Below the pieces are notes generated by a model. It worked only from the letters and a program-made list of their open reading frames with translations. It did no database searches and was not told the DNA's origin. Position numbers and translations under genes: made by a program. From Quillaja saponaria (Eukaryota > Streptophyta > Magnoliopsida > Fabales > Quillajaceae), in assembly GCA_029379385.1 (NCBI GenBank), contig CM055608.1, forward strand, positions 31,479,048-31,543,047: a DNA stretch of 64,000 nt, in the 5' to 3' direction. This document shows positions 22,905 to 36,066 of this stretch, one piece after another. The first letter of the stretch is position 1; each line of letters starts with the position of its first letter.

Positions 22905-25900
22905 GGGGTTTACTAGGGAGCAGTGGAGATATAATTATTTTTCAAAATCTGTTTGAGAATGTATGACATGAAGCATTATATGCATTTATAATCTTGAGCT
23001 TCTTTTATGTGAGGTACATCTAATTCCTGCTTTTTGCATTCAAATTTAAATGTTTACTTGTATGACTGTTATGCATGCTTGCATATGGCTTTTTTTTTGT
23101 TTTCTATAATTTTGTGCTTATTTTCTGTTTAAGCTTTTGTGTAATTTGTTATGATAAATTTTGACTGTAGGCTCTTTTGGTTTCGGGTGCTAGTGATGGA
23201 CTGCTCATAATCTGGAGTGCGGACCATGGTCAACATTCGCGAGAACTTGTGCCCAAACTAAGTTTAAAAGTACCATTTACTAACACTATACTCCTCTTAT
23301 TTAGATTGATTTTGTTCAATATTTTATAACAGATGGAGCAAATTATTGCTTTACTTATGGCTGTAAATCCTGGATAAGTTGTCTTTTTCAATAGTGTGTA
23401 AATGATATGAGGGCATCGACACTTTGTTTGGATTTGACTCTACGAGATGTTGGACATAGTTGTTTCTATCTATTTATACAAAACAAAAGAATATAATCCA
23501 TGCATTACTTTGACTTTGAAGTAGAAAAGAAAATTGAATCTTCTTCCTTTTCTGCAATATGTCCTTATTCTTTCTCCCCCTCCCCAGCTAATATGTATAT
23601 GTAACCTTTATTAAGTTGGTGCACAAGTTTTGCATCTTGTATAAGGTGTTGATCCATTGTTGATTGTTTACTTGGAATAGTTGAAAAGGTCCATTTAATT
23701 ATACTACCTTGTAATGCTTCTAGGCACATGATGGTGGGGTTGTAGCAGTTGAGCTTTCTAGAGTGAGCGGAGGTGCACCACAGCTTATTACAATTGGTGC
23801 AGATAAGACATTAGCTATTTGGGATACAGTTGCTTTTAAGGTTGGTATCTACTCCAGAAAATGTTCAATTCTGTTAACTGGATTGATTAGGCCTGCTATG
23901 ACTATTTTTTTTCTCTGCTTTTTAGGAATTGCGACGCATAAAGCCAGTTTCAAAATTGGCTTGCCACAGTGTGGCATCTTGGTGCCACCCTCGAGCTCCA
24001 AACCTTGATATTTTAACTTGTGTCAAGGATTCTCATATTTGGTATAGAAAACTGTTCTTTAATATCAGCTTTTCATCCGTTAGTTATCATTTAGGGCTCT
24101 TAATTTTGTGGAACTGTGAAGGTAATTAGAGGCTTTAAGAGGTTTTATCAATGAGAAATATAATGTCAAGTCTAAATTTATGGTGCATAATTATCCTTGG
24201 CTCTATATGATTTCATCTTTTCATCAGTTTGTTATTGTTTATGGCTCTTAATACTGTGAATCTGTGAAGTTAATAAGAGGCTTTAACAGTTTTTATCTGT
24301 GCAAAAAATAAAATAAATCTGTGACATACTTAACTCAATTTTCTCTTTTATTTTTTGGCAGGGCAATTGAACACCCCACTTATTCTGCTCTGACAAGGCC
24401 GTTGTGTGAATTAACATCGCTTCTTCCTCCTCAAGTACTTGCACCTAACAAGAAACTTCGGGTGCGTAACTTTTGCTTGATTATCATTCCTGATTCACTA
24501 ATTCTGGACATTAAAAAGCCTCCATCAGTTTTGCACAGAGATATAGGAGGTTTGGAATCCGTGACCGGCAAGAATTTAATTACTTGGATATTGTTGTGAC
24601 CTTGTTTTACCTTCATTTTCATAATCACCATCATCATCATTGTTGCTGTTGTTGTTAATCATTCTTAACGAAAGATCCTTTTGTTGTTAAATATATTATT
24701 TGTCCTCGTTCTGGAAAAGTCGTCAAGTCAAGGGTGCTTCAAAGTGTCAAAGTTCCTTCCTGAATTTATACTCTTTCCTCTTTAGGTGGCAGCCTTCACC
24801 TTAAATTTTTTTGTATGGTGTTTCAGGGGACCTTTTCTTTTTTCGTTTTAGAGTTCTTATTCATGCGCTCTTTCTGTACTTGAACCTTAACCCTAAAGCA
24901 GAAGACAACTTTTCTTGGCGAGTCCCTCTTTGAAATGATTCTTGCTAACTGTTTTTTGTTTGGTTTCCAAAAGGCCGTCTTTGGAGTAATAATTAAGTAT
25001 CTTCAACAACATAGAACTTATAGTCGGGCAATAACAAAAGTGAGCCACTAGCTAAAACGGGTATGGTATAATCAAATCTCAAAATCGCATGACTTCTATG
25101 TTTCAGTGCTATCAAAATAGAATAAACATGTTAAATTCAATCCACGGTCATAATAATCATAAAGCTACATGGACTCAAAATTGTGAAGTTCCTAAGAGAA
25201 CAAATCTTGTTACATGATCAAATGCTGGCAAAAAGTGTTAATCTTCACCATCGTTGGTGAAAATTAGAGGTTCTACATTTGGTTCATCAAGTACCAGTGC
25301 TTCTTAAGTGAGCTATATACATGATATGCAAGAATATTTGGATGCATGTGGTGAACTTCTAATTATTTATATTTTTGTGTTTACTAATTACCTGACTCCT
25401 CAAAATTGTCAAACTTGGTTTTGCTCCTGATTTATATTGCAGGTCTATTGTATGGTTGCACACCCTCTACAGCCTCATCTTGTTGCTACTGGAACCAATA
25501 TTGGTGTTATTGTCAGTGAGTTTGATCCAAGATCTCTTCCTTCTGTAGCTCCCCTGCCAACACTGTCAGGCAGCCGAGATCATTCTGCTGTTTATGTGGT
25601 TGAAAGGGGACTTAAGCTACTAAATTTCCAGTTGAACAACACCATAAATCCATCTCTTGGGAATAATAGTTCCTTGTCAGAAATAGGAAAGTCTAAGGGG
25701 GACTTCTTTGAACCATTACCTGTCAAGCAGTCCAAAAAGCACATCACCACTCCAGTTCCACATGATTCATATTCAGTTCTTTCTGTAAGCAGTTCTGGAA
25801 AGTAAGTTGAGTGACTTTTTCTTAACTTTGGTCATGTTGGATATTTTCCATCTGTCAAACATTTAGATCTCTAAAGATTGAAATTCTTTCGATTTTCTCT

Positions 25901-28548
25901 GTATTGAGCACCTTTCACTGTATTCTACATGGTATAAAGCATCAGTTTTCTTTGTTCTAAATACAGCATTTATAATACTTCCATCTCATAATCTCATTTC
26001 CTATCTTTGCCATGAGGTGTAATCAGTTGCATTGCTTTAACCTGGGTTACACTCCCTGGTTTTGTAGTGTATTATGTGTTAAATTACAGTTGTTTCTCAA
26101 CATTATGTCTGCTTTCTTACTGCATTCTATCATTGCAGGTATCTTGCGATTGTGTGGCCTGATATTCCTTACTTCTCTGTTTACAAGGCGAGCGACTGGT
26201 CCATTGTTGATTCTGGCAGTGCAAGGCTCCTGGCTTGGGATACATGTCGTGATAGATATGCTATACTTGAGTCGGCAATAACTCCCAGAATTCCTATAAT
26301 TCCTAAGGGGAGTTCATCAAGAAAGGCAAAAGAAGCTGCTGCAGCTGCAGCTCAAGCTGCTGCAGCAGCCGCTTCTGCCGCTTCCACTGCTTCCGTTCAA
26401 GTCCGTATATTGTTAGATGACGGGACATCAAATATATTAATGAGGTCTGTTGGTGGGCGCAGCGAACCAGTAAGAATCTTTCTCAGTCTTCAGTATATAT
26501 TTTATAAACTTTATAGTTCTTTTGACTTTCATAGACTTTAGTTCATTCAGTGTAGCATTGTTTTCTGTACTTGTGGGAAAACTTTTACTGAATTTTAATT
26601 TATTTTGTTCATGCTAGCTATTATGCATGCAATTGTGGTGTGATTTCTGAAATTTCATATAGCCTTTTCTGATATTTCCTGAGGAAACCTGTAAAAATTG
26701 AAATGCTCTGGGAAAAGAAAAAAGAAGAATGACTGACATAAGGTCCTAAAAACATTTTGTAAGATTAATTGTGCTCATTTTTCTGATTAATCATGTGAAT
26801 TACAAAATAACTTATGAAAACGGTATGGATTAATACTGTCCATGAAGGTGGATGATTATTTTTGAACATTCAAACATGTCTATTCTAAAAATACCACTTA
26901 AACTAGTTAATCAGATGATTGAGACAATACCATTCATGAAAGAGATATGATGGCCCTTATATATACATAAATATTTTTATCCAGGCGAGAGAAATTTTAG
27001 GAACAATTCTTATTTGGCTGTTATATTCCTTGTGACTGCGGGATAATTTTCTGAAATTACTTCTTTGAAGCAAACTATCAAATGAACAAATGTTTGAGGG
27101 TTTGTTGTCTGTGTGGTTTGCTGCATGGCTCTCTTTCTTATATATAACATAAAGATTAATTCTATTTGTTGCAGTGAGAAGAGCATGTAACGTTTTGCAA
27201 TTTTTCATTCATGTTATTCCTTGATGTGTTCTTCTTGGAAAAGTTACTTTTAACCTATTATTTATGTAGGTAATTGGTTTGCATGGAGGAGCACTACTTG
27301 GTATTGCCTATCGAACGTCTCGAAGAATAAGCCCAGTTGCTGCAACTGCTATATCAACAATTCAGTCTATGCCCTTATCCGGTTATGGAAGTGGCCTTTC
27401 TTCTTTTACTACTTTCGATGATGGATTTTCTTCTCAAAAATATCCGGCTGAAGCAGCACCTCAAAACTTCCAGTTATATAGGTGACAATTGCAACTGCTT
27501 TCTTTTTCTTTTTTCTTTTTTGATAGGAAAAGAAAATTTTTATTGAGAAAGAAAGATGTACAAAGGAGGACTTCACGAGTAAATAGTAAAGAAAAATGTA
27601 AGCTTCAAACAATAAGGCTCTCCAATCATGTTGCATATCTGTTAAAGAAACACCCTGAAAGGTTCATGAATCTTATCCCAGATGAGATGGCATGGGAGAC
27701 AACTATCACGAAATATCCTCGCATTACGTTCCAACCATACACCCTAAATTACTGCAAAGAAAGCACATCTCCATAGACACTTAACATCCATTTTTCCTCC
27801 CAATTTTTGGTAACGAATCATCAAAAAATCGTGCAAAGGAAAGGTCTGCTACAAATATGAAAGGAAAAGGTCTGTCATCCAAGTCAGCTTTGGTATTTTA
27901 GGATAAAAGATTTGACATCAGGCTCAAACTAATCTTGTTGGCCTTGACTAAAGTTTACACTATTGAAATGATTAGATGGGTGAAGGTCAGGCAGACTTTT
28001 GCAAGTAGCTCTTTTATTGTTTGACACTAGAATGTTGACGTGACTCCAATGTATAACCTTTGAGCTCTCACTCATAGGGAAAAAAAAAAAAAAAAAACCT
28101 TTACGCTCATTTGATCAGCTTGTGGGTTTTGCCTCAATAGGTGGAGCTGACCTTTGTGAAATTGAATTTTCTTATTGTTTTTGTTGCCTTAATCTAATTT
28201 TCTTTTCTTAGTGTATGGGTTAGGGTATTGCTTTAATATTGCCTTAAATTGACTTTATGATTTGCAGTTGGGAGACTTTTCAACCTGTTGGTGATCTTCT
28301 TCCTCAACCAGAATGGACTGCATGGGATCAAACTGTTGAGTACTGTGCTTTTGCTTATCAACAGTATATAGTTATATCTTCTTTGCGACCTCAATATAGA
28401 TACCTGGGAGACGTTGCCATTCCCCATGCTACTAGTGCTGTTTGGCATCGGAGGCAACTTTTTGTGGTTACACCGACTACCATTGAGTAATATAGTTTTT
28501 CTTACACAGTTTATTAGTTATCTGCTAAAAATATGTATCAGTTAATAA

Positions 28549-28583
<35 letters not shown>

Positions 28584-31500
28584 GTATATATATATACGCA
28601 CACATATGAAAATGCCTCAAGGTGTTATTTTTCTTGATATTCTTCTCATGTATCTGAATAATCTTGATGGCTACACCTTACCCATTTGATCGCTGTGATG
28701 TGCAGAATTGTTTTTGTCGATTCTGGAGTTGCACCTATCGACATTGAAACTAAAAAGATGAAAGAAGAGCTGAAACTTAAGGAAGCACAAGCTAGAGCAG
28801 TTGCTGAGCATGGAGACTTAGCACTGATCGCAGTAGATGGTCCCCAGGCTGATTCGCAAGAAAGAATATCATTAAGGCCTCCAATGTTACAGGTTATAGT
28901 AGCTCCTAGTTTCATCATACATGAATCTATCCAGCTGTTTTTAAGTAAAAATCCTTCTCTTGAAGTGAAGGATTTTTTATACCTTGTTTTACCTCGGATT
29001 TGCTTGATCAATCTCATTGGAATTTACCTAAGTTTCTTAAACGCTTTCCATATTGTTATTTAAGAATTTTCGTCAAAGGAATCTATGTTTAGAACAGTAT
29101 CCAATTTGAGTGAGTGGTTTAGGTACAAATGTGCCTCTACTCATAACATTCTTGATGTCAACTTATTTTCATTTTATTGAGTATCAATCCAATTTCCCAA
29201 TTTCCTATGAAAATTCTATCTACAGATCAAGTTCAGTATAATCAATTGTTATCAAAATCAACAGAAAATGGTTAATTGGTTTTTGACGGTTCTGAGTGTT
29301 GAGGCAAGGTATTGAATTAGTGGTTGCATCTTTTAGCTGCTTCTTTATTTTTTATTTTTTATTTGTGTATTTTATCATTGTTCCCCTTTTCTTTTTATCT
29401 AGAGCATCTATGTTGATCTCTTGAGTGGCTTCTCATCACATTGCCAATAACCGTAATTTTTTAATGTTATTTTTCAAGCTTGGCTGGTGCCATTGGTACC
29501 CTTATGATATTAAAGTCATATAAGTGGATACTAGACTAGTGTACTCTACTTTTTATTTGTTTGTGTTTGTAAGTAATCAGTGTAAGGAAAAACCTAGCTC
29601 TAATCTCTGCTGCTTCCAGGTGGTGAGATTGGCTTCATTTCAGCATGCTCCTTCTGTGCCACCTTACTTAACATCACCAAAACAATCTAAAGTTGAACGG
29701 GATGATTCAGTTATGCCAAAAGAGACAGAAGAAAGAAAGGTGAACGAGGTAGCTGTTGGTGGTGGAGGAGTATCGGTGGCAGTTACCCGTTTTCCAACAG
29801 AGCAGAAACGTCCAGTTGGACCTTTGGTTGTGGTGGGTGTCAGAGATGGGGTTCTTTGGCTGATTGACAGGTGATTAGGATTTCTCTAGATGATTAATCA
29901 TAAATGGCCCGGTCCGCCCGGTGACTTTTAGAGGACCTCTGTAACTACTCCCTCAAGGTTGTGTGGCTCACTTAGGGAGAAGTGATATTTATTTGTCTTT
30001 ATATTCTATGTAATGCCACCAATGAATTATGAAGTACTATATTTTCTTTATGTTGGATCTGCCTGCCTTTCTTAAAGTTACAGTTGTGTCTTGTTTATGG
30101 TTTAGTACCCATTTGAGTTGATTTAGTTTCATAAAAAATTACGGACTTAAGGAGTAATATCAATTTTACTTCAATTTGGTAGGTACATGTGCACCCATGC
30201 CTTATCCCTAAGTCATCCTGGAATTCGTTGCCGATGTCTTGCTGCCTATGGTGATGCTGTCAGTGCAGTAAAATGGTACTACTATTTATTTTTATATCTT
30301 ACAAGTCCAACAATATATCTGGACACATTACATATACTTTATTAAACAGGGCAAGCAGGCTTGGCAGAGAACATCATGATGATTTAGCACAATTTATGCT
30401 CGGCATGGGCTATGCTACTGAAGCACTTCATTTGCCAGGAATATCGAAGAGGTATGCAGGCAGCATTCTTCTTTTTGTGTGTGTCTGGGCCAGAGGGATT
30501 GATGGGGAAAAGGCATTTGTAAGCTTAGTTCTTTTATGCATGTATTAACAAAAAATTATGCTTCTGCTCTACTTTTCTAGGTTGGAGTTTGATCTGGCCA
30601 TGAAGAGTAGTGATTTGAAGAGAGCTCTTCAGTGCCTTCTTACAATGAGCAACAGCAGGGACATAGGAAATGATAATACAGGGCTTGCTTTGAATGACAT
30701 TCTCAATTTAACGGCTAAAAAGGACAATGTTGTTGATGCTGTTCAGGGAATAGTGAAATTTGCAAAAGAGTTTTTGGATCTTATTGATGCTGCAGATGCT
30801 ACAGCACAAGGTGAAATTGCTCGTGAAGCTCTCAAGAGGTTAGCTGCTGCTGGTTCTGTGAAAGGTGCTTTGCAGGGTCACGAGCTTAGAGGACTAGCTT
30901 TGCGCCTTGCAAACCATGGAGAGTTGACACGGCTGAGTGTATGCTGTCTTACTTATCCCGACTCTCTCACCCATTTGTTTACTACAGCTGCTTGATACAT
31001 GCTAAATTATATCTTGCATATGGTTTATTTTGTCTATAAGTAAACGTAACAAACAATATATAGTCCATGCTTAATTTTGCTTCTGTTGCAATTCATTATT
31101 AAGTTGTTTGATATTGCTAATTAGGATACAAAGTTGGTTCTTCCCTTTCTGTATGTTAAAAAGGGACATTAATAGACGTTGTTAAATCAATCATGCACAA
31201 GTAATAACCGTTATTGCAATTTCAACTTATGGTATACGAAGTCATGCTGGTTATTCTTGTTTATATTACATACGAGTGTGTGTGTGCCCCAACTAGTTTG
31301 GGATTTAAGCCTTAGTGGAATTGTGTGTGTGTGTGTGCGTGTGTGTGTGTGTGTGGGTGTTTTGGTGTGTTTGAGAGAAAGGGGTGGAGTTAAGAACATT
31401 AGCGAACTTTGGAGTTTGAGTGAAGTAGGGTTTTGATATATGTTGGTTCCTTCAATGTGAATAATGAATACCAGAAAGGATGAGGTAAGGCCCTTCTATT

Positions 31501-33995
31501 TTACGAAGTTGATGAGGTTACACACCTCTGGCAATATCCTGGTGCAAGTTATTTTAACATGGATTAATATGGATGACTGCAACAGTCTGCTTTTCAACCT
31601 AATCATGTCACCTTGAGTGAAGCTTAATTCCTCACTTTCTGCTTATAAATTCCAGGGATGCAATTTAATTTTCCTAGCATTACAAAGAATGATGCCACAG
31701 GAGTACTTTATTTTTGTATATGCATGCCAGATAGGTTGGATCTTGGTAAGAATTCTTAGTTCTTATTATCAGGTATTTGGAAATCGGAAGAAATTGTATT
31801 CTCTGATGGTATTATTACTGATGTGCTACTGTTGCAAGGGATTTATACTAGAGGCATTTTTGTCAATACTGAGGAACTGAGGATTAAGAAAAGGAGAAGG
31901 TTCTTTCTAGATATTTAGCACTATTTACAGTTACAGTTAATCCATGGTATCATTACTGATGTGCTACTGTCGCAAGGGATTTATAGTAGACATTTTGCCA
32001 ATAGTGAGTGTTAAGAAAAGAAGGTTCTTTAGAGACATTTAGCACTATTTAGAGTTACAATTAATTCATTATGTGGATGACATATATTAGAGTAATCTCT
32101 TAGATGCCTAAATTTCGTAGGTTAGCTATGGATCATGCAAATAGGGCTATGTTTGCTTGGGGATAGACAATGTTAAGACTAAGATCTAATCTAAGCTGTC
32201 GGCCTTATATGTAACGATCTTGGCTTTCATTGTCAACTGTCACTGACAACTTTGTTGCTTTGTCCAAGCATTTTAGCAGGGAAGGATATTAAAAAGTTGT
32301 CTTTTAGAATAACCAATCTAACAATATTAGTTTCTGTTCAACTGTCAGGCATGGTAATTTTGTTTGCCCAGTGTATATGATGGAAAGTTATGCTTGGAAC
32401 TCTTTCAGGGGTCGGACTTTAATCTCAAAATGGTGCTTTGGGTATTTGATTGCTTGAAGCTTTTCATTGTGCTCTTTTAGGGAAATTGATTTTGACTTTT
32501 TGCAGTGGAGTTATTGTCTATGGAGGAGGGAAGTGAGTTGTCAGTATGGGAAGGCAGGGTTAATTAGAGAACCTTAATACTGCCTCAGACACATGGAACT
32601 ATGGTGCTTATGCCTTGAAAAAATTAAATTGCATGTTTTTAATGATAAAGAGAAACTCTTGTGCAGGAGTTCTATGTACAGTTTGTTTCATTGGAGTTCT
32701 GTTAGCAATTTCTTCAGTTCAATTTCCTTCTGGGAGTGTTCGGATTATATGAGCTTTGGAATTTATCATAGTATTCTTCTATTTCAGATGGAGATGTAAC
32801 CTATTATAATTTTCAGTATACATGTGTTGACCCGTTATATCCCTTCAGTGATTATTGTCAGGAAAAATATTCTGTTTGTCTGACAATATTAATCCAAATG
32901 CAGTATCTTCAAGTTTTATGTGAGGACAAGACTGTTAGGAGCTCTACAATTTTAAAACAATATTTTCTAGGAGTTTAGTTTTTATGTAAATCTAATTAGA
33001 TTCTTTTTATTCCTGCTTACTTCAAAAGCAATTCTGTTCATGCACTGCAGGGTTTAGTAAACAATTTGATCTCACTTGGCTTGGGACGTGAAGCAGCATT
33101 TGCTGGTGCAGTTTTGGGGGACAATGCTCTCATGGAGAAGGCATGGCAAGATACTGGGATGCTCGCAGAGGCTGTCCTTCATGCTCATGTACGACTTGTT
33201 TATACAAATAGTTGAACTCTGATTTAATAATTTGCGCTGACCCCTAATTCTTATCTGCAGTCTCATGGCCGTCCAACTCTGAAGAACTTGGTTCAAGCAT
33301 GGAACCAAATGCTACAAAGGGAGGTTGAGCCAACCCCATCTAAGAAGACAGATGCCGCAGCTGCGTTTCTTGCCTCTCTTGAGGAGCCTAAGCTTACTAG
33401 TTTGGCAGAAGCAGGGAAGAAACCGCCAATTGAAATTCTTCCTCCGGGGATGCCGTCTCTTTCTGTTTCTTTTGCTGTCCAGAAAAAACCAGCATCAGTT
33501 ACTCAGAATTCACAACAGCAACCTAGCAAGCAATTGCTACTGGAAGCACCTCCTGCGACTGCAGCAACACTTGCAAGTACTACTAATCCATCAGAATCTG
33601 CACCTGCACCAGTTAGTGATCCACTCCAGTCACAATCCACCTCAGAATCACCTGCTGCACCAGTTCAGGCAGAATCAGGTGAAACTACTGCAGAAAATAG
33701 AGATCCTAGCTCATCATCAGTAAGTGATGCAGATCCAGTTGCTCATGCAGAAACTAATCAAGCAGTGCCTACGAATCTAGCAGAGGCGGAGGTCTCAGCC
33801 CAGGTACCAGGAGTCTCCCCTCAGGTACCGGGAGTCCCTCCACAGGTACCAGATGTCTCACCAAAGGTGCCAGAGGTCTCACCAAAGGTGCAAGAGGTCT
33901 CACCCCACGTGCCAGTGGTCTCATCCCAGGTGCCAGAAGTCTCACTGCAGACTAATAGACCACCTACAATGTCCCTGACCTCCTTTCTTGAGTAG
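18312..33995 (+). CDS. TWD40-2: TWD40-2, WD40 subunit of the TPLATE endocytosis complex
   Basis: Twenty-one exons: 18312-18443, 18531-18615, 19899-19938, 20030-20278, 20857-20956, 21027-21101, 23171-23269, 23724-23840, 23926-24041, 24362-24461, 25443-25801, 26139-26469, 27270-27481, 28268-28486, 28706-28892, 29620-29870, 30183-30275, 30350-30451, 30581-30938, 33051-33188 and 33261-33995. All introns are GT-AG and phases agree, giving 4098 bp (1365 residues, close to the Arabidopsis protein as I remember it). The N-terminus (MLRLKAFRPSNEKIVKIQLH) starts a WD40 propeller with VSVWNWEHRQ and LAIWDTVAFK. A poly-Ala/Gln stretch lies at about residues 555-580. A helical part includes SRLGREHHDDLAQFMLGMGY. 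The tail is Pro/Ser/Glu-rich. In Arabidopsis it is part of TPLATE, an adaptor for clathrin-mediated endocytosis at the plasma membrane. Recognition is strong over the whole length. Confidence 0.96.
22221..22330. repeat. Insertion-like segment in TWD40-2 intron 6
   Basis: A pyrimidine run, then a purine-rich stretch with AAAAAGAAATATTATTAAAG and GAGAGTACATAGGAGAGG. It resembles the segment at 27497-27590 in another intron of the same gene, suggesting two copies of one old non-LTR or MITE-type insertion. Confidence 0.35.
22883..22903 (+). repeat. Run of 21 G
   Basis: A run of nine T is followed by 21 consecutive G, then AGGGG, in intron 6 of TWD40-2. Long G runs are rare in plant DNA and can form quadruplexes. 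The length may be affected by sequencing error. Confidence 0.9.
27497..27590. repeat. Insertion-like segment in TWD40-2 intron 13
   Basis: Pyrimidine run followed by GATAGGAAAAGAAAATTTTT, ATTGAGAAAG and ATGTACAAAGGAGGACTTC. It shares layout and wording with 22221-22330. The intron around it (27482-28267) has no other recognised content except a poly-A run near 28080. Confidence 0.35.
28549..28599 (+). repeat. Compound microsatellite (CT)n-(TA)n
   Basis: A CT repeat passes into a TA repeat, interrupted by TG, in the intron between 28487 and 28705 of TWD40-2. Confidence 0.9.
31287..31358 (+). repeat. Possible RTE-type LINE 3' end with GT microsatellite
   Basis: The phrase CCCCAACTAGTTTGGGATTT followed by AAGCCTTAGT resembles the conserved 3' end of plant RTE-like retroelements, which carry a simple-repeat tail. 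Here it is followed by a (GT)n tract at about 31321-31355. It sits in the long intron 30939-33050 of TWD40-2. Confidence 0.45.
31807..32075 (+). repeat. Tandem duplication of about 138 bp in TWD40-2 intron 19
   Basis: The phrase TCATTACTGATGTGCTACTG and its flanks (from 31945) repeat the segment that begins at 31807 with one or a few changes. Both copies end near a block reading TTTAGCACTATTTA. Confidence 0.8.
33801..33947 (+). repeat. Seven 21-bp units coding a heptapeptide repeat
   Basis: In frame in the last exon of TWD40-2 are seven units of seven residues: QVPGVSP, QVPGVPP, QVPDVSP, KVPEVSP, KVQEVSP, HVPVVSS and QVPEVSL. The units keep V2 and V5 and the Pro/Ser ends. It lies in the low-complexity C-terminal tail, where the Arabidopsis protein has unlike Pro/Ala/Glu repeats as I remember. 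Confidence 0.95.
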
Positions 33996-35103
33996 CAATC
34001 CTACCATCTCAGCGAGATTAAGGCTAAGAAAGTTTTTGTATTTTGATATTTTATTTCATTTGTAAAGAAATGATTGTGTTGCCAGTGTTGGAAGAAACCC
34101 GTCAATTGATTTGCACCAAGCTTCTGTCCAGAAGTGTTGCATGTATTTGATTTTATGGCTTTTCTTGTGGTTTGTTTTTATTTATTTGTTCTTTTGTACA
34201 CTTGATGTGCTATTTTGGGGAAAAAAGAAATGTTAAATTTCTGTCTTCTCTATTCCGTCTCACTCTCCAACAACAATGCCATTGCCATGATCATTTCTCT
34301 TGCAAGGTAGACTAAAAGGAGCACGCCATCCAGAATTATTATGGATTCCGGAAGAACTTGACCGTAATATTGTTTTATCTTACAGGATGCAGATCACAAA
34401 ATTATGATTTGGTCATTAGTTCAGAAGAGCACATACTGATGCTCTAATGCTCAAATGGTGCAATTTAGTCTTCTGCAAATCATATTTTGCACCGAAGTAC
34501 TAACCATGCTGTCATCCAAATCAGAGATCACCTGACTCAGCTTGCTGAAGTCTTGGATCCCCAAAAGTGAGCCACACTGATCTATAACTGAAAACTATCG
34601 CATCCAGCTGTTCTTTTCCCTCCAATATGAATAAAAGTGCAATGAGTAATAATGTATGAATTTGATAAATGATAACTAATGGTCATACATGAACTGTTTT
34701 CACCTTGATGGAATATAACGAGGGTAAAAGAAAAGCAACCGCTGTTTATCATTAATCAAAAGAGCCAAACTGCACCATAAACCTATTAAAACAGCAGATG
34801 AGCAGCATAAATCTATCTCAAACATAGTTATCTTCCTACGAATTTGCCAGCCATCAAGTACAATTTTGGTTTAGCTTCTAATATTTGCATTGATAATAAA
34901 ATGCACAGCTTGCTTATAATCAGACAAGCTAGATACATATATATTTCCAATTAGTGGCATTTCATCATACTTCAAAAGCTCTGAAATCACCACAGCTAGA
35001 GTTCAACAAATTTAGCAGAATACAGAGACTCTTGCAAGTCTAGTACATTAACAGAAAAGCTACTCGCTTTCTACTAATACCGTCCTCTTGATGTCGCAAA
35101 GTT
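33996..35103. other. Convergent 3' region of TWD40-2 and APC13
   Basis: 33996 to about 34250 looks like the TWD40-2 3' UTR (T-rich, with AATGTTAAATTT near its end). The rest, up to the APC13 stop at 35104, shows no frame of note and probably includes the APC13 3' UTR. Confidence 0.5.
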
Positions 35104-36066
35104 TTATTCAGTACCTAAGGCAAGATCATGCCAAGTATCTCCATCAACTCGGTTAGTTTCCTGATCTGATCATCAGCAAAACAAGGAATAGTTACTAACA
35201 GTTCAGAAATCAGAAGACAATGTTCTCAGTGATGAAAAGACCCAAAAGGTTCTGAAAGCAAAATCCTGAATCAGAAGTTCATTCAGTTATCTATACACCA
35301 ATTCCAAAACTTTTTTAAGTATTATATTCAACAAAACTATCCAAACAGCATATGTTTACACCATCCCGTGCTACCAACACTAAACATTACTAATTTCAAA
35401 CATTCTATCCAAGATTCAAACTTTACCGATTGATTTACCCTAGAATCAAGACCTATAGGGCATCTCTTCTATTTAATATTACAATTTAAAAAAAAATAAA
35501 AAATCCTCAGGCCCTAGTATAGATTAAAATGTCTCCCTTCACACATCACATTGCATGAGGCAGAGATCTTTCTAGTTGATGATGCAAAGTAAATATGTAC
35601 TAATTTTGGTTGCTAGATGATACTTAAAGGAAAGTGAACTCTTCTAAACAAGAGAACTGAATTGAATTGAATTGAATTGCATAATTATATATAATTTTTA
35701 TTTCAAATAAGAAAACTCATTTCAAACAAAACGAATTATAGATTTCATTTCAACTGAAATGAAATTTATTTTTTATTTGATTCCAAACACAGTTAGCATC
35801 ATCATTACAAAAAAAAAAAGCATGTTAATTAAAAAACAAAAATGATACTTGAGTCTTCATTATCGTCTGTTCGAACAATTAGGGTTGGTGGCAGTGGAAG
35901 ATCTGCAATTATAGATAGAAAAAAACATGAATAGACAACATCCACTTTTTGTGAAAATCTACATTGAAAGGAAGAAGTAGAAAACAGTACCATCGTCAGG
36001 CAAAGTGTCTCTCATCCATTCCTCGTCAACAATATCAATAAGAACACCCAAGCTCAGCTCCGCCAT
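35104..36066 (-). CDS. APC13: Anaphase-promoting complex subunit 13 (APC13/BONSAI)
   Basis: Three exons: 36066-35991, 35902-35849 and 35165-35104, giving 63 residues and a stop, the usual length. Exon 1 starts [20 protein letters not shown] and ends in DTLPDD. Exon 2 reads [18 protein letters not shown]. Exon 3 reads [23 protein letters not shown]13 is a small scaffold subunit of the APC/C ubiquitin ligase, which drives cyclin degradation in the nucleus. The gene is too small and split to show as one long frame. It converges with TWD40-2. The Arabidopsis homologue BONSAI is known for epigenetic silencing; nothing here shows silencing. Confidence 0.93.
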
